Shown here piece after piece: positions 8,351-18,441 of a stretch of DNA of 64,000 nt. The stretch's first letter is position 1; each line of letters begins with the position of its first letter. Under the pieces are notes generated by a model. That model did no database searches and was not told the DNA's origin. It was given only the letters and a program-made list of their open reading frames with translations. Source of the stretch: Pseudomonas sp. ANT_H12B (GTDB lineage Bacteria > Pseudomonadota > Gammaproteobacteria > Pseudomonadales > Pseudomonadaceae); assembly GCF_008369325.1 (NCBI RefSeq), contig NZ_VOBI01000001.1, positions 124,001-188,000 of the forward strand. The letters run 5' to 3'. The position numbers were made by a program, and so were the translations under genes.

Positions 8351-9061
8351 ATGAAACTTGCGCTAGTCAGCACATTGACAATGACTGTTCTTTTAACAGG
8401 CTGTTCAATTCCCACCGCGCCAAAAGCGGTGTCTTCACTGGACGGTATCTTCACTGAACCGGTTGGCCGCAGCAGTGCTACCAGCGTCGCCAACGGCGGG
8501 AGTGTTTCGCTGGGCATCGTCTACAGTCGAAACACTCAGACCAACCGTGCGTACCTGCAGGACTACCAGGCCAATGCCGGGACCGGTTTCGGCCAGAGCC
8601 TGCTGGTGCAATCGATTCACGACGCCTACGTAGCCACCTCCAAACCCGACCTTGCGGTGGACTGGGTCAAAGCGTCCTTGCAACGTCAATTTGGCTCGGT
8701 GACGGTGTACCCGGACATGCAAAGTCTCCGGGGCGCGAAACCGGACGTGGTCGCCATTGTCGATACGCGCAGTCAATTGATGACGTCGCGCAGTTCGGAT
8801 ATCAAGGCCGATGTCAGTGCGGCTTTCTATGATTCGAACTTCAATTACATTGGCACTGCGCAAGGTCATGACGCCAAAGTACTCAGCCCGTTATGGGCGG
8901 ACTATAAACGCAGCGAAGAGATAGTTGCAGACATTAACGAACAACAGAATGTTCAAGTTAGGGCGCTGCAAAAGTTTGACCTGTCGCTCAGTAATTTATT
9001 GACCAGGCCGACAGATAAAGTATCGATGATCAATAATAAAACAGGCAAAAAGTTGTATTGA
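8351..9061 (+). CDS. Hypothetical lipoprotein, 236 aa
   Basis: A lipoprotein signal is plain: MKLALVSTLTMTVLLTGCS, lipobox LTGC with the cysteine at 18. The mature protein has no motif I can name. It contains a segment with alternating beta-type residues (SVSLGIVYSRNTQTNRAYLQDYQ), VVAIVDTRSQLM and a lysine-rich end. Proteins of this type often pair with envelope stress or pilus-assembly genes, but nothing nearby supports a role. The ATG at 8351 was chosen for its signal peptide. A strong bidirectional terminator follows. Confidence 0.7.
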   Translation: MKLALVSTLTMTVLLTGCSIPTAPKAVSSLDGIFTEPVGRSSATSVANGGSVSLGIVYSRNTQTNRAYLQDYQANAGTGFGQSLLVQSIHDAYVATSKPDLAVDWVKASLQRQFGSVTVYPDMQSLRGAKPDVVAIVDTRSQLMTSRSSDIKADVSAAFYDSNFNYIGTAQGHDAKVLSPLWADYKRSEEIVADINEQQNVQVRALQKFDLSLSNLLTRPTDKVSMINNKTGKKLY

Positions 9062-9093
9062 GGCCCGACCAGACAGCACAAACCTTCAGACAA

Positions 9094-9127
9094 AAAAAAG
9101 CCCCGCCTCTTTCAAGGCGGGGCTTTT
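9094..9127. terminator. Bidirectional terminator between the lipoprotein gene and gdhB
   Basis: AAAAAGCCCCGCCT pairs perfectly with AGGCGGGGCTTTTT around a 6-base loop. A runs on one side and T runs on the other serve both converging genes. Confidence 0.92.
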
Positions 9128-9142
9128 TCATTCAGCGGCTAA

Positions 9143-12100
9143 TCAGGCAGCCGGCTCCAGCTCAGCGCTGACAGCAGCAGTGACAGGCACTACCGCTTGA
9201 CCGCTCAGCGCCAGGTCCAGCAACTCACGGTTGGCTACCGCATACATGGCGTAATCAGTGCCGCTGGCGGCACGGATTTCTACCAGCATGGCGCGCCAGC
9301 GTTCGATCATGCCGTTGTGCTCTTCCATCCACAGCGCCAGGCGTGTTTCCACGTCCTGGGTACCGTCGCCCTGTTGCAGGACCGAGATGGTGATCGCACG
9401 TTGCTGCCAGTCGACGTCATCGCGGAACGCTTCACGGGCCAGGGCCTGCCAGTTGTTTTCAACCGGCAGAGCGCTGATCTGTTGCAGGTACCAGGTGATG
9501 TCCAGCGCGCTGCCCACGGCGAAGTAGGCCTTGGCCACGTCCGCTGCGTTCTGGCCGGTCACGTCGGAGGCTTCGATGATCGGCAGCAAGGTGTACAGGT
9601 GAGTGGTGCCTGCAACCATGCGCGCCAGCAACTCAGGAACGCCAGCCGCGACGTACGCCTGGTAACGGGTCTGCCAGCCTTCGCGGGTCGGGCCTTCCAG
9701 CAGTTCGTCGAGCTTGAGGCCCAGCGCCGCCAGATGCGGACCAAAGTGCGCGACGTCACGGGCAGCATTTTGCTCATTGCGACGGCTGCGCAGGAACCAG
9801 CGCGTAGCGCGACGGCCCAGACGCATCAGCTCGTCCATCAGCTCCAGTTGTACGTCGGCCGACACCTGGTAGTCCAGGGCTTCGATCTGACGGAACCAGT
9901 GCGGGAGATGGAAGATGTCACGCACGATCACGTAGGCGCCGGCCACGTTCGCCGGGCTCATGCCGGTGGACTCTTTGAGTCGTTGAACGAAGGTGATGCC
10001 CATGTGGTTGACCAGATCGTTGGCGATCTGGGTGCTGACGATTTCGCGCTTCAGACGGTGACGGCGCATGGCGTCGGAGAACTTGCTCACCAGTGTTGGC
10101 GGGAAAGCGGTTTCCATGTCGCGCGTCAAGTAATCGTCGTCCGGCACCTGAGAGTTGAGCAGCGCTTCCTTGAGGTCGATCTTGCTGTAGGAGATCAGCA
10201 CCGACAGTTCCGCACGAGTCAGGCCATGGCCTTCCGCGAGACGCTCGTTGATCGCCTCTTCACCCGGCAAGAACTCGATGGCGCGATCCAGCTTGCCGCG
10301 ACCTTCCAGATCGTTCATCAGACGCTTGTACTCGGCAATCCGCACGAAGGCACGGCGTGCCGCCAGGGACAAGGCCTGAGTCTGCTTGTAGTTGTTGCCC
10401 AGAACCAGGTTTCCGACTTCGTCGGTCATGCTCGCCAACAACTGGTTACGTTGCTTGTCGGTCATGTCACCGGCATGAACCACTTCGTTCAGCAGGATCT
10501 TGATGTTCACTTCGTGGTCGGAGCAGTCCACGCCACCGGCGTTGTCGATGAAGTCGGTGTTGGAACCGCCGCCATTGAGACCGAATTCGACACGACCCAG
10601 CTGGGTCATACCGAGGTTACCGCCCTCGCCCACGACTTTGCAGCGCAGTTCATTGCCGTTCACGCGCAGCGCATCGTTGGCCTTGTCGCCGACATCGGCG
10701 TGGCTTTCGGTGCTGGCTTTGACGTACGTACCGATACCGCCGTTCCACAACAGGTCTACCGGGGCCTTGAGCAAGGCATTCAGCAGTTCGGTCGGGGTCA
10801 GCTTGTCAGCCTGAATGTCGAAACGCTCTTTCATCTGCGGGGAAATCGCGATGCTTTTCGCACTACGGGAGAAGATCCCGCCGCCTTCGGACATGATGCT
10901 GGTGTCGTAATCCGACCAGGCCGAACGCGGCAAGTCGAACAGGCGCTGACGCTCGGCGTAGCTGTTGGCAGGCTCCGGATTCGGGTCGATGAAGATGTGC
11001 AAGTGGTTGAACGCTGCGACCAGTTGCAGTTTGTCGGACATCAACAAACCGTTACCGAACACGTCACCGGCCATGTCGCCGACGCCCACCACGGTGATGC
11101 TGTCTTCCTGGACATTGATGCCGCGTTCGCGGAAGTGACGTTGTACGCCAACCCACGCGCCCTTGGCGGTGATGCCCATTTTCTTGTGGTCGTAACCAGC
11201 CGAGCCGCCGGATGCAAACGCGTCGCCGAGCCAGAAGCCGTAGTCGATGGCGATACCGTTGGCAATGTCGGAGAAGGTTGCAGTGCCCTTGTCCGCCGCC
11301 ACGACCAGGTACGGGTCATCGTCGTCATGACGCACGACGTTGGTTGGCGGCACCAGTGCGCCGTCTTTCAGGTTGTCGGTGATGTCCAGCAGGCCCGAAA
11401 TGAAGATGCGGTAGCAGGCGATGCCCTCGGCCGCGATCTCGTCCCGACCGCCGCCCAATGGCAACCGACGCGGCAGGAAACCGCCCTTGGCGCCCACTGG
11501 CACGATGACCGAGTTCTTCACTTGCTGGGCTTTTACCAGGCCCAGGACTTCGGTGCGGTAGTCTTCTTCACGGTCGGACCAGCGCAGGCCGCCCCGTGCG
11601 ACGTTGCCGAAGCGCAGGTGCACGCCTTCGACACGCGGCGAGTAGACGAAGATTTCGAACTTCGGCACCGGCTTCGGCAGCTCTGGAATCTGGTGCGGGT
11701 TGAACTTGAAGCTGAAGTAGGACTTGTTCTGACCGTGGGAATCGGTCTGGTAGAAGTTGGTCCGCAGGGTGGCCTTGATCAGGTCCAGGTAGCGACGCAG
11801 GATCCGGTCTTCGTTCAACACCTGGACGTCGTCCAGTGCGCTCAGAATCGCGTGTTCCAGGCGTTGCTGCTTGTCTTCCAGATCGTCAGTACCGAGCTTG
11901 CGGGCAAGGTAGAAACGGGTTTTGAACAACCGGGTCAACTCGCGAGCGATGTCGGTGTGGTTGTTCAGGGTGCTGGCGATGTAACCCAGGTCGAAGCCCA
12001 GGCGAATCTGCTTCATGTAACGGGCGTAGGCACGCAGCAACGCCACATCGCGCCATGGCAGGCCGGCGGTCAGCACCAGACGGTTGAAGGCATCGTTCTC

Positions 12101-14044
12101 GGCATCGCCACGCACGATATGGACGAAAGCGTCCTGCAAGGTGTCGTTGAGTTGCTGGATGTCGAGTTCCAGGCCTTCGGCGGCGGTGAATGCGAAGTCA
12201 TGGATCCAGAATTCGCGGCCATTGTTGTGACGCAGGCGATACGGGAACTCACCCAGCACACGCAGGCCAAGGTTCTCCAGGATCGGCAACACGTCGGACA
12301 GCGCCAACGGGGTGTCGGCGTGATACAGCTTGCAGTGCAGCATGCGCTGGCCGGAGACCTGGGCCAGTGGCTGATAGAAGCTCATCACCAGTGGATTTTT
12401 TTCGCTCAGGCTCAACAGGTGCTGCATGTCGACCACAGCCGAGTGGGCTGCGAAACGCTCGCGGTAACCGGCCGGGAAGCCTTTCGGGAAGTCGGCCAGC
12501 ACGTTGGTGCCGCTCGCCTCGCCAAAACTTTCAACCGTCAGGCTGGCGTAGTCGTCCTGCCAGCTGCGGCAGGCCTGTACCACTTCTTTTTCCAGCAGAA
12601 CCGGGTCGATGTCCAGACGGTTTTTCGGATCAACGCGCAGGATCAGTTGCACACGAGCCAACACGGATTCGGAGAAGAAGGTCCAGAACTCGCAGTCCGA
12701 CGCTTTCAGACGGTCCATCAGCACTTGCTGGATCTTCTGGCGCACCTCGGTGGAATAGATGTCACGCGGCACGTAGGCCAGGCAGTAGCAGAAACGGCCG
12801 TACGGGTCTTTGCGCAGGAATACGCGGATCTTGTTGCGTTCCTGGATCTGTACGATCGACATCACGGTGGTGAACAGCTCGTCCACCGGAGTCTGGAACA
12901 GATCGTCGCGCGGCAGCACTTCGACCACCTGCGCCAGTTCCTTGCCCAGGTGAGCCTTGGCCTGGAAGCCGGAGCGGCGTTCGATTTCTTCGACCTTGCG
13001 GCGGATGTACGGGATGACCCGCACGCTCTCGCCATACACCGACGAGGTGTACAGGCCCATGAACCGGTATTCCTTGAGGACGTTGCCCTCGGCGTCGATT
13101 TCACGGATCGACACGTAATCCGGGTAGGCCGGACGGTGTACACGGCTCGGGTGTGCAGCCTTGGCGAACGACAACAGCGTCGGTTCACGCAGGTAGTTCA
13201 CGGCGTAATCTTCGATGCGCAGGTCATCGTAGGTCAGGCCGGTACGCAGCAGCTTGGTCAGGCCCAGGAAGGAATCCTGGTCATAGACGATATGGCCGCC
13301 GTCGGCTTCATCGCGCACCACGAATTCTTCGTAGCCCAGGAAAGTGAAGTGGTTGCCCACCAGCCATTCCAAAAAGCTTTTGATCTCGGCTTTTTCTTCG
13401 GAATCGACAGCGAACTGGCTGTTGTCCAGGCCAGTGAGAATTTCCTGGACCTTGGCTTTCATCGGTTCGAAATCGGCGACCGCAACGCGGACTTCACCGA
13501 GAACCTGCTCCAGCTCTTTGCTCAGTACATTCAGTTCAGCGGTGTTGGCGCAGCGGTCGATTTCCAGGTACATCAACGATTCTTGAAGGATGTCGTCGCC
13601 CTGGGTGCCTTTGGGCAGGACTTCCAGCAGCTCGCCCTTGCTGCCGCGACGCACGCTCAGCACAGTGGTTTGCAGGGTATGAATGCTGTAACCGCGACGG
13701 TTCAGCTCGGTACGCACCGAATCCACCAGAAATGGCAGGTCGTGGTGCAGTACTTCGACCGCGGTGTGGGTCGATTGCCAGCCATGACGCTCGTAATCAG
13801 GGTTGTAGACGCGCACTTGCGGTTGCGCGTGATCGAAACGCTCAAGCAGGCGCCACGCAGAAAGGGTGCAGCCGGCGAGGTCGGACAACCGACGCTGGGT
13901 CAGTTCGTCCAGGGAAATAATGCCAAAGAATTGTTCAGCGAACAGCGCCACTTGTGGCAGTGCCTGTTCACTGATGTGCTGCGCCAGTGCCGCTTGCAGT
14001 TGGTGCTGGAAGTCGGCTTTGCTGGCTGCGGTGAAGAACGCCAT
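9143..14044 (-). CDS. gdhB: NAD-specific glutamate dehydrogenase, large (about 180 kDa) type
   Basis: A 1633-residue enzyme of the large NAD-GDH class, which oxidatively deaminates glutamate to 2-oxoglutarate in catabolism of arginine and other amino acids. The N-terminal part (to about 700) is the ACT-rich regulatory extension. The catalytic core includes NVARGGLRWSDREEDYRTE, KNSVIVPVGAKGGF, AADKGTATFSDIANGIA and GVGDMAGDVFGNG. A long helical C-terminal domain follows. I set the start at the MAFFTAASK methionine (14044), not the longer open frame, because relatives begin there. The gene is monocistronic. In P. aeruginosa the homologue is induced by arginine through ArgR; no such site was identified here. 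Confidence 0.95.
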   Translation of the reverse strand: MAFFTAASKADFQHQLQAALAQHISEQALPQVALFAEQFFGIISLDELTQRRLSDLAGCTLSAWRLLERFDHAQPQVRVYNPDYERHGWQSTHTAVEVLHHDLPFLVDSVRTELNRRGYSIHTLQTTVLSVRRGSKGELLEVLPKGTQGDDILQESLMYLEIDRCANTAELNVLSKELEQVLGEVRVAVADFEPMKAKVQEILTGLDNSQFAVDSEEKAEIKSFLEWLVGNHFTFLGYEEFVVRDEADGGHIVYDQDSFLGLTKLLRTGLTYDDLRIEDYAVNYLREPTLLSFAKAAHPSRVHRPAYPDYVSIREIDAEGNVLKEYRFMGLYTSSVYGESVRVIPYIRRKVEEIERRSGFQAKAHLGKELAQVVEVLPRDDLFQTPVDELFTTVMSIVQIQERNKIRVFLRKDPYGRFCYCLAYVPRDIYSTEVRQKIQQVLMDRLKASDCEFWTFFSESVLARVQLILRVDPKNRLDIDPVLLEKEVVQACRSWQDDYASLTVESFGEASGTNVLADFPKGFPAGYRERFAAHSAVVDMQHLLSLSEKNPLVMSFYQPLAQVSGQRMLHCKLYHADTPLALSDVLPILENLGLRVLGEFPYRLRHNNGREFWIHDFAFTAAEGLELDIQQLNDTLQDAFVHIVRGDAENDAFNRLVLTAGLPWRDVALLRAYARYMKQIRLGFDLGYIASTLNNHTDIARELTRLFKTRFYLARKLGTDDLEDKQQRLEHAILSALDDVQVLNEDRILRRYLDLIKATLRTNFYQTDSHGQNKSYFSFKFNPHQIPELPKPVPKFEIFVYSPRVEGVHLRFGNVARGGLRWSDREEDYRTEVLGLVKAQQVKNSVIVPVGAKGGFLPRRLPLGGGRDEIAAEGIACYRIFISGLLDITDNLKDGALVPPTNVVRHDDDDPYLVVAADKGTATFSDIANGIAIDYGFWLGDAFASGGSAGYDHKKMGITAKGAWVGVQRHFRERGINVQEDSITVVGVGDMAGDVFGNGLLMSDKLQLVAAFNHLHIFIDPNPEPANSYAERQRLFDLPRSAWSDYDTSIMSEGGGIFSRSAKSIAISPQMKERFDIQADKLTPTELLNALLKAPVDLLWNGGIGTYVKASTESHADVGDKANDALRVNGNELRCKVVGEGGNLGMTQLGRVEFGLNGGGSNTDFIDNAGGVDCSDHEVNIKILLNEVVHAGDMTDKQRNQLLASMTDEVGNLVLGNNYKQTQALSLAARRAFVRIAEYKRLMNDLEGRGKLDRAIEFLPGEEAINERLAEGHGLTRAELSVLISYSKIDLKEALLNSQVPDDDYLTRDMETAFPPTLVSKFSDAMRRHRLKREIVSTQIANDLVNHMGITFVQRLKESTGMSPANVAGAYVIVRDIFHLPHWFRQIEALDYQVSADVQLELMDELMRLGRRATRWFLRSRRNEQNAARDVAHFGPHLAALGLKLDELLEGPTREGWQTRYQAYVAAGVPELLARMVAGTTHLYTLLPIIEASDVTGQNAADVAKAYFAVGSALDITWYLQQISALPVENNWQALAREAFRDDVDWQQRAITISVLQQGDGTQDVETRLALWMEEHNGMIERWRAMLVEIRAASGTDYAMYAVANRELLDLALSGQAVVPVTAAVSAELEPAA

Positions 14045-14634
14045 CTGTGGTACTCCGCTTGGGCTTGTTATTGATGGAAGCGTCGCGTGCAACCCCCTTC
14101 CGGGGTAATCCGTCACCCTGTTCCTGATTCTCGGGCAGAGGAAACAGGATGACAGGTGGGTGAAGCTGGACGAGACACTCAGGTCACATTCACCTTCCAT
14201 GAATGGGCATCTGCAAAAACGACTCTGCGATCAATTGCACAATGTCTTTACAGGTATCCATTCGATGCGCAGCTTAACCAGTGCGGCAAGGCCCGTGCTT
14301 GCGGTGCTGCGACATATTCGGTCATCGGTACGCAGTTCAACGCGCGTGCATCGAACAACACTAGCAGCCGCTGGGGAAAATGGAGGTTTTGCGCCCTGTT
14401 TTACGGCACTTGCGTACCAGAAATGGCCGGTAACACACTGGGTGTTCGGCGCGAGGCTTTGGATGCGCGTATGAGCAGAGACTTTTTTTGGGGGAGTACG
14501 AAGCTTGATGGCGCCAGATCCAGTGATCTACGAAGACGGGATGATCTAGCGTGCCGAAAGAGCACTGATCCTTCAGTGCTCTCGCGGCAACTGGAGTTTA
14601 CGGCAGAGACAACACATACCCGGCAGATGGCTTG
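14045..14634. other. Gene-poor interval between gdhB and the subtilase gene
   Basis: About 590 bases hold the gdhB leader and nothing I accept as coding. A weak open frame crosses the interval on the plus strand, but it lacks a ribosome site, resembles nothing and runs into the back of the subtilase gene. Base composition shifts to AT-rich towards the subtilase. The only structure seen is a hairpin at 14559-14582. Confidence 0.6.
14559..14582 (-). terminator. Hairpin downstream of the subtilase gene
   Basis: AGAGCACTGA and TCAGTGCTCT form a perfect 10-base stem with a TCCT loop, 52 bases past the subtilase stop. Read on the minus strand it is followed only by TTTCGG, so it is at best a weak terminator. 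Confidence 0.45.
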
Positions 14635-16482
14635 TTATGGGCAATCCACCCCTAGCTTCCATTCCTTGCCAAACTCCGCTGAATGGAGATCCGGTTGCTT
14701 GTTTTGGTTCCAGAAGTTCTGTATGTATTTTTTTTCCTTGAACGCCACTTCTTCTTTGGCGACGTCATAAACTTTTCCGTCATCCCAGGCCGGGATATCG
14801 CCGCACTCACCGCCCCCGGCAGGTGCTTTGATATTGAGATGCTCAGTTAGCGTAATGGTATGCGTGCCATCAGAAACGTCTACAGAAAGGGTACCTCTAG
14901 TATCCGCAGTGACTGTTGGCGCTGTGAAGGACATCGTTTGCGTATTACCTATCGGAGGCATGAATCTGGTTGCGGTCCAACGATAAGTCAGGGGCTTGTT
15001 TGTTGGAGACTGCGCATAGACATGTGCGCTAAACGTCTCACCCGATGCTACTTCCTCTGGCACGGCAAGCCGTCCTGTAGGCGGTTTGTCCGCCCCGTCT
15101 GCCAACATTTTTTCGATAGCGACCTCCAGATCGGGTTGAACGCCGATTTCTGTACGATTGCCGTTGATCTGCGGGTAGCCTGTTTCGACGAGGAGTTTAC
15201 GGAGTTCTTTCGGTGGAATATTGCCTAGTCCTTTGGCGCGGGCTATTCCTTGTAATGAGGCAACAACACCGGCAATGATTGGATTCGCTGAAGAGGTGCC
15301 ACTAAACGTATGCGTATAGCCCGTGGTTGGATTGCTCACACTCCATGCTGTCGTTGTGACATTGAGACCCCAACTGAATAAATCGACGCGACTTCCAAAT
15401 TCGGAATAGTACGCTCTAAGGCCAGTTTGTGGATTAACAGCTCCCGCATAAATTGCACCGCTATCGAAAACATTACGATCATAGTAACCATCGAAAAATG
15501 GATGATCCAAATTTATATTGCCATTCGCCGCAGCCTCCACCACATGCACGCCCTTTTCTTCAACAAGATAAGAAATAATATCGCGCACTGTTCTATTATC
15601 TTCGATCGGCATAAAACAGTTATCCGTGCAACCTACCTCACTAAAAGGCTCCTTTTTTCTGATATGAACACCTATCTGCACTACGTCACCCTCACTCAGC
15701 TTATCCGCCAACTGGAGCAACCTGTCCGTACCCCAGTGCAAATAACCCAACTTGGTATAGGGAACAATCCCCGTAGTGCCAAAACCATTTTCCTGTGATG
15801 CAATAATGCCTGCACTGGCCGTATCATGAGAGCCTGTTACGGCCCCGACATCAATTTCCAAATTGGCTTTTGGCAAATCAACATGTTCCTCCGCCCAACG
15901 ATCTATTTCTGCGGAGACCACTTGCATATCCTGGCCTTTGCCACCCGAAATTTTCCAGGCTTCAACCGCGTTCACGCCACCAATCTTATAGGTGCCTACT
16001 GCAGCTTTGCCGTGCAGATAGTTTTGTTGGCCCGTGAAATCAGGGATATTTTTGCGCGCGAGCTTTTCAATAGGCTCACCATTATCTTCATCCATTCCTT
16101 CTACACGGGGCTCAAACTCGGCGCTTTCGACCAAAGGATTCTGTCTTAACTTATCAAGCAATGACTCAGCCTGATGCTCAGTTAGTTTGTGGGTATCAAC
16201 GATGAAGTAACGATCCAATCGATGTCTCTGCAGTGCCTGTAACTGGGCATTGGTTCTCTCTCGGGAAGCTGGAACCAGCGGCCGCATATCAGGCACAAGA
16301 ACTTTGAGCGCCTTTAACGAATCTACACTACTGCCAGCTTTTTCCTGATCACCGGAAGCTAAAACGCCGCGCTTAACTAAAATCATCACATGTGAATAAT
16401 CAGGAGTAGCTGCATTCACCCATAAAGGCAACAAAGCAACACATAAAACTATTGCGCCCAGCCATTTACTCATCGACTTCAT
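14635..16482 (-). CDS. Secreted subtilisin-like (S8) protease with C-terminal chitin-binding-type domain
   Basis: A 615-residue exported protease. From the ATG at 16482 (GAGG 7 bases upstream): signal peptide to about 24; an I9-like propeptide-type region about 30-130; S8 catalytic domain with candidate D194 (SAEID), H219 (GSHDTASAG), N320 (AAANG) and S397 in FSGTSSANP; an Ig/PKD-like beta domain about 470-550; and a C-terminal module with AWDDGKVYDV and KKYIQNFWNQ that resembles carbohydrate-binding family 5/12 (chitin-binding). The two longer in-frame starts lack good ribosome sites. The gene is visibly richer in A and T than its neighbours and stands alone, suggesting acquisition. A role in attacking chitin-containing or glycosylated hosts is inference. 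Confidence 0.85.
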   Translation of the reverse strand: MKSMSKWLGAIVLCVALLPLWVNAATPDYSHVMILVKRGVLASGDQEKAGSSVDSLKALKVLVPDMRPLVPASRERTNAQLQALQRHRLDRYFIVDTHKLTEHQAESLLDKLRQNPLVESAEFEPRVEGMDEDNGEPIEKLARKNIPDFTGQQNYLHGKAAVGTYKIGGVNAVEAWKISGGKGQDMQVVSAEIDRWAEEHVDLPKANLEIDVGAVTGSHDTASAGIIASQENGFGTTGIVPYTKLGYLHWGTDRLLQLADKLSEGDVVQIGVHIRKKEPFSEVGCTDNCFMPIEDNRTVRDIISYLVEEKGVHVVEAAANGNINLDHPFFDGYYDRNVFDSGAIYAGAVNPQTGLRAYYSEFGSRVDLFSWGLNVTTTAWSVSNPTTGYTHTFSGTSSANPIIAGVVASLQGIARAKGLGNIPPKELRKLLVETGYPQINGNRTEIGVQPDLEVAIEKMLADGADKPPTGRLAVPEEVASGETFSAHVYAQSPTNKPLTYRWTATRFMPPIGNTQTMSFTAPTVTADTRGTLSVDVSDGTHTITLTEHLNIKAPAGGGECGDIPAWDDGKVYDVAKEEVAFKEKKYIQNFWNQNKQPDLHSAEFGKEWKLGVDCP

Positions 16483-16831
16483 ATCCATGCCTCGCAACTG
16501 TCATATACATCGATTAAACACTTGCCAGCCACCAACCCTGGCCCACACAACATAAAACAAGCTCAACCAATACTTATTAAATGCTCGAGCTACAGCTAAC
16601 ACTTCAAGCCGGAGAATGGCTACTGTCAGAAATTACAGTGTCGACGACTGGTCAATGCTCTACGGCCATTCTTGGACAGGCAACTTGTCCGGGTAACGAG
16701 TCAGCACGAGCATTTCGCCTTTGCCGCGGTAACGTTTCAGACTGGCCAATGCGGTCGAGCAGAAATTTCCAAAGGCAGGCAGAATCGCCCTTTGTTCGTC
16801 TTCATAACGCTCGCAGAGCCAGGAATTCCCC
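16483..16831. other. Intergenic region with an inverted partial copy of the next gene
   Basis: About 350 bases. The left part is the AT-rich leader of the subtilase gene. On the minus strand at 16684-16719 lies a segment encoding GEMLVLTRYPDK, which mirrors GDMFLMTRYPDE in the gene starting at 16832 (bases 16919-16954); 29 of 36 bases agree. The open minus-strand frame around it (16660-16896) overlaps that gene and is not called as a CDS. Confidence 0.5.
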
Positions 16832-17185
16832 ATGCAAATGACCACCGCCCTCTTGATCGTCAACCCGTGTGATGACGAAGAAGACAACATGGCCATGCTT
16901 TGCTGCCACAGCGATCAGGGCGATATGTTCCTGATGACCCGCTACCCGGACGAGGACGCGCTGGACATCACCCTCGATGGCGAGCCTTCGACGCTGGATG
17001 GCGTGAAAGTCACCCTCAGCCCTACCCGTTTGCTGATCGAAATCGCTGCCGCAGATGCTGATGCGCTCAATGGCGATGATTCGCTGGAAATCATTCACAG
17101 CACGGATGCGAGCGATCTGCCGGAAGTGGAAGAAACTTTGCAGAACATCCTCAAGGGGACCGGCACCTACATCAGCGAGCTCTGA
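16832..17185 (+). CDS. Conserved hypothetical protein, 117 aa
   Basis: A small acidic soluble protein (many D and E; ends in a SDLPEVEETLQNILKG helix). It contains GDMFLMTRYPDEDALDITLDG, suggesting a beta-rich N-terminal half. No family recognised; it looks like a Pseudomonas-restricted protein. It is followed by a REPIN and is separate from the MoxR operon. An inverted partial copy of its RYPD motif region lies upstream. Confidence 0.6.
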   Translation: MQMTTALLIVNPCDDEEDNMAMLCCHSDQGDMFLMTRYPDEDALDITLDGEPSTLDGVKVTLSPTRLLIEIAAADADALNGDDSLEIIHSTDASDLPEVEETLQNILKGTGTYISEL

Positions 17186-17202
17186 TGGTGTCTGGGCGGG
17201 CC

Positions 17203-17298
17203 CCATCGCGGGCAAGCCCGCTCCCACAGGGTTCTGATGTGTTGGATAGATCGCAAGTCCACCTCAGGTCCTTGTGGGAGTGGGCTTGCCCGCGATGG
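17203..17298. repeat. REPIN (inverted pair of REP elements)
   Basis: CATCGCGGGCAAGCCCGCTC near 17204 and GTGGGAGTGGGCTTGCCCGC at 17274 are inverted REPs about 46 bases apart. This is the classic REP doublet mobilised in trans by a RAYT transposase; no RAYT gene lies in the window. Confidence 0.88.
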
Positions 17299-17476
17299 CG
17301 TACGCAAGAACACCACTGACCGGCTTACCTCCCAATTTCAAACGGCTTTGCCAATTATTTCCCGCAGATTGCGCAAAATGCCGTTAGTCGCCGCCCCCCG
17401 CGATAGATTAAAGTAACGCCCCCAGCCCTGGCGTTATTCGAACGTCTTCGGTCACCCTTTCCAGGAACAGTCATCG

Positions 17477-18436
<960 letters not shown>

Positions 18437-18441
18437 CCCCG

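Noticed and set aside
9197..14074. A 1625-codon open frame on the plus strand opposite gdhB
   Set aside because: It is the antisense shadow of a high-GC gene with strong third-position bias. The protein is rich in H, Q, G and V with no domain, and gdhB on the other strand is unmistakable.
14156..14770. Plus-strand frame of 204 codons after gdhB
   Set aside because: No ribosome site, no similarity, and it overlaps the conserved C-terminal domain of the subtilase in antisense.
16660..16896. Minus-strand frame of 78 codons containing GEMLVLTRYPDK
   Set aside because: It overlaps the start of the plus-strand hypothetical gene and most of it lacks gene-like features. Kept only as an inverted-copy observation.
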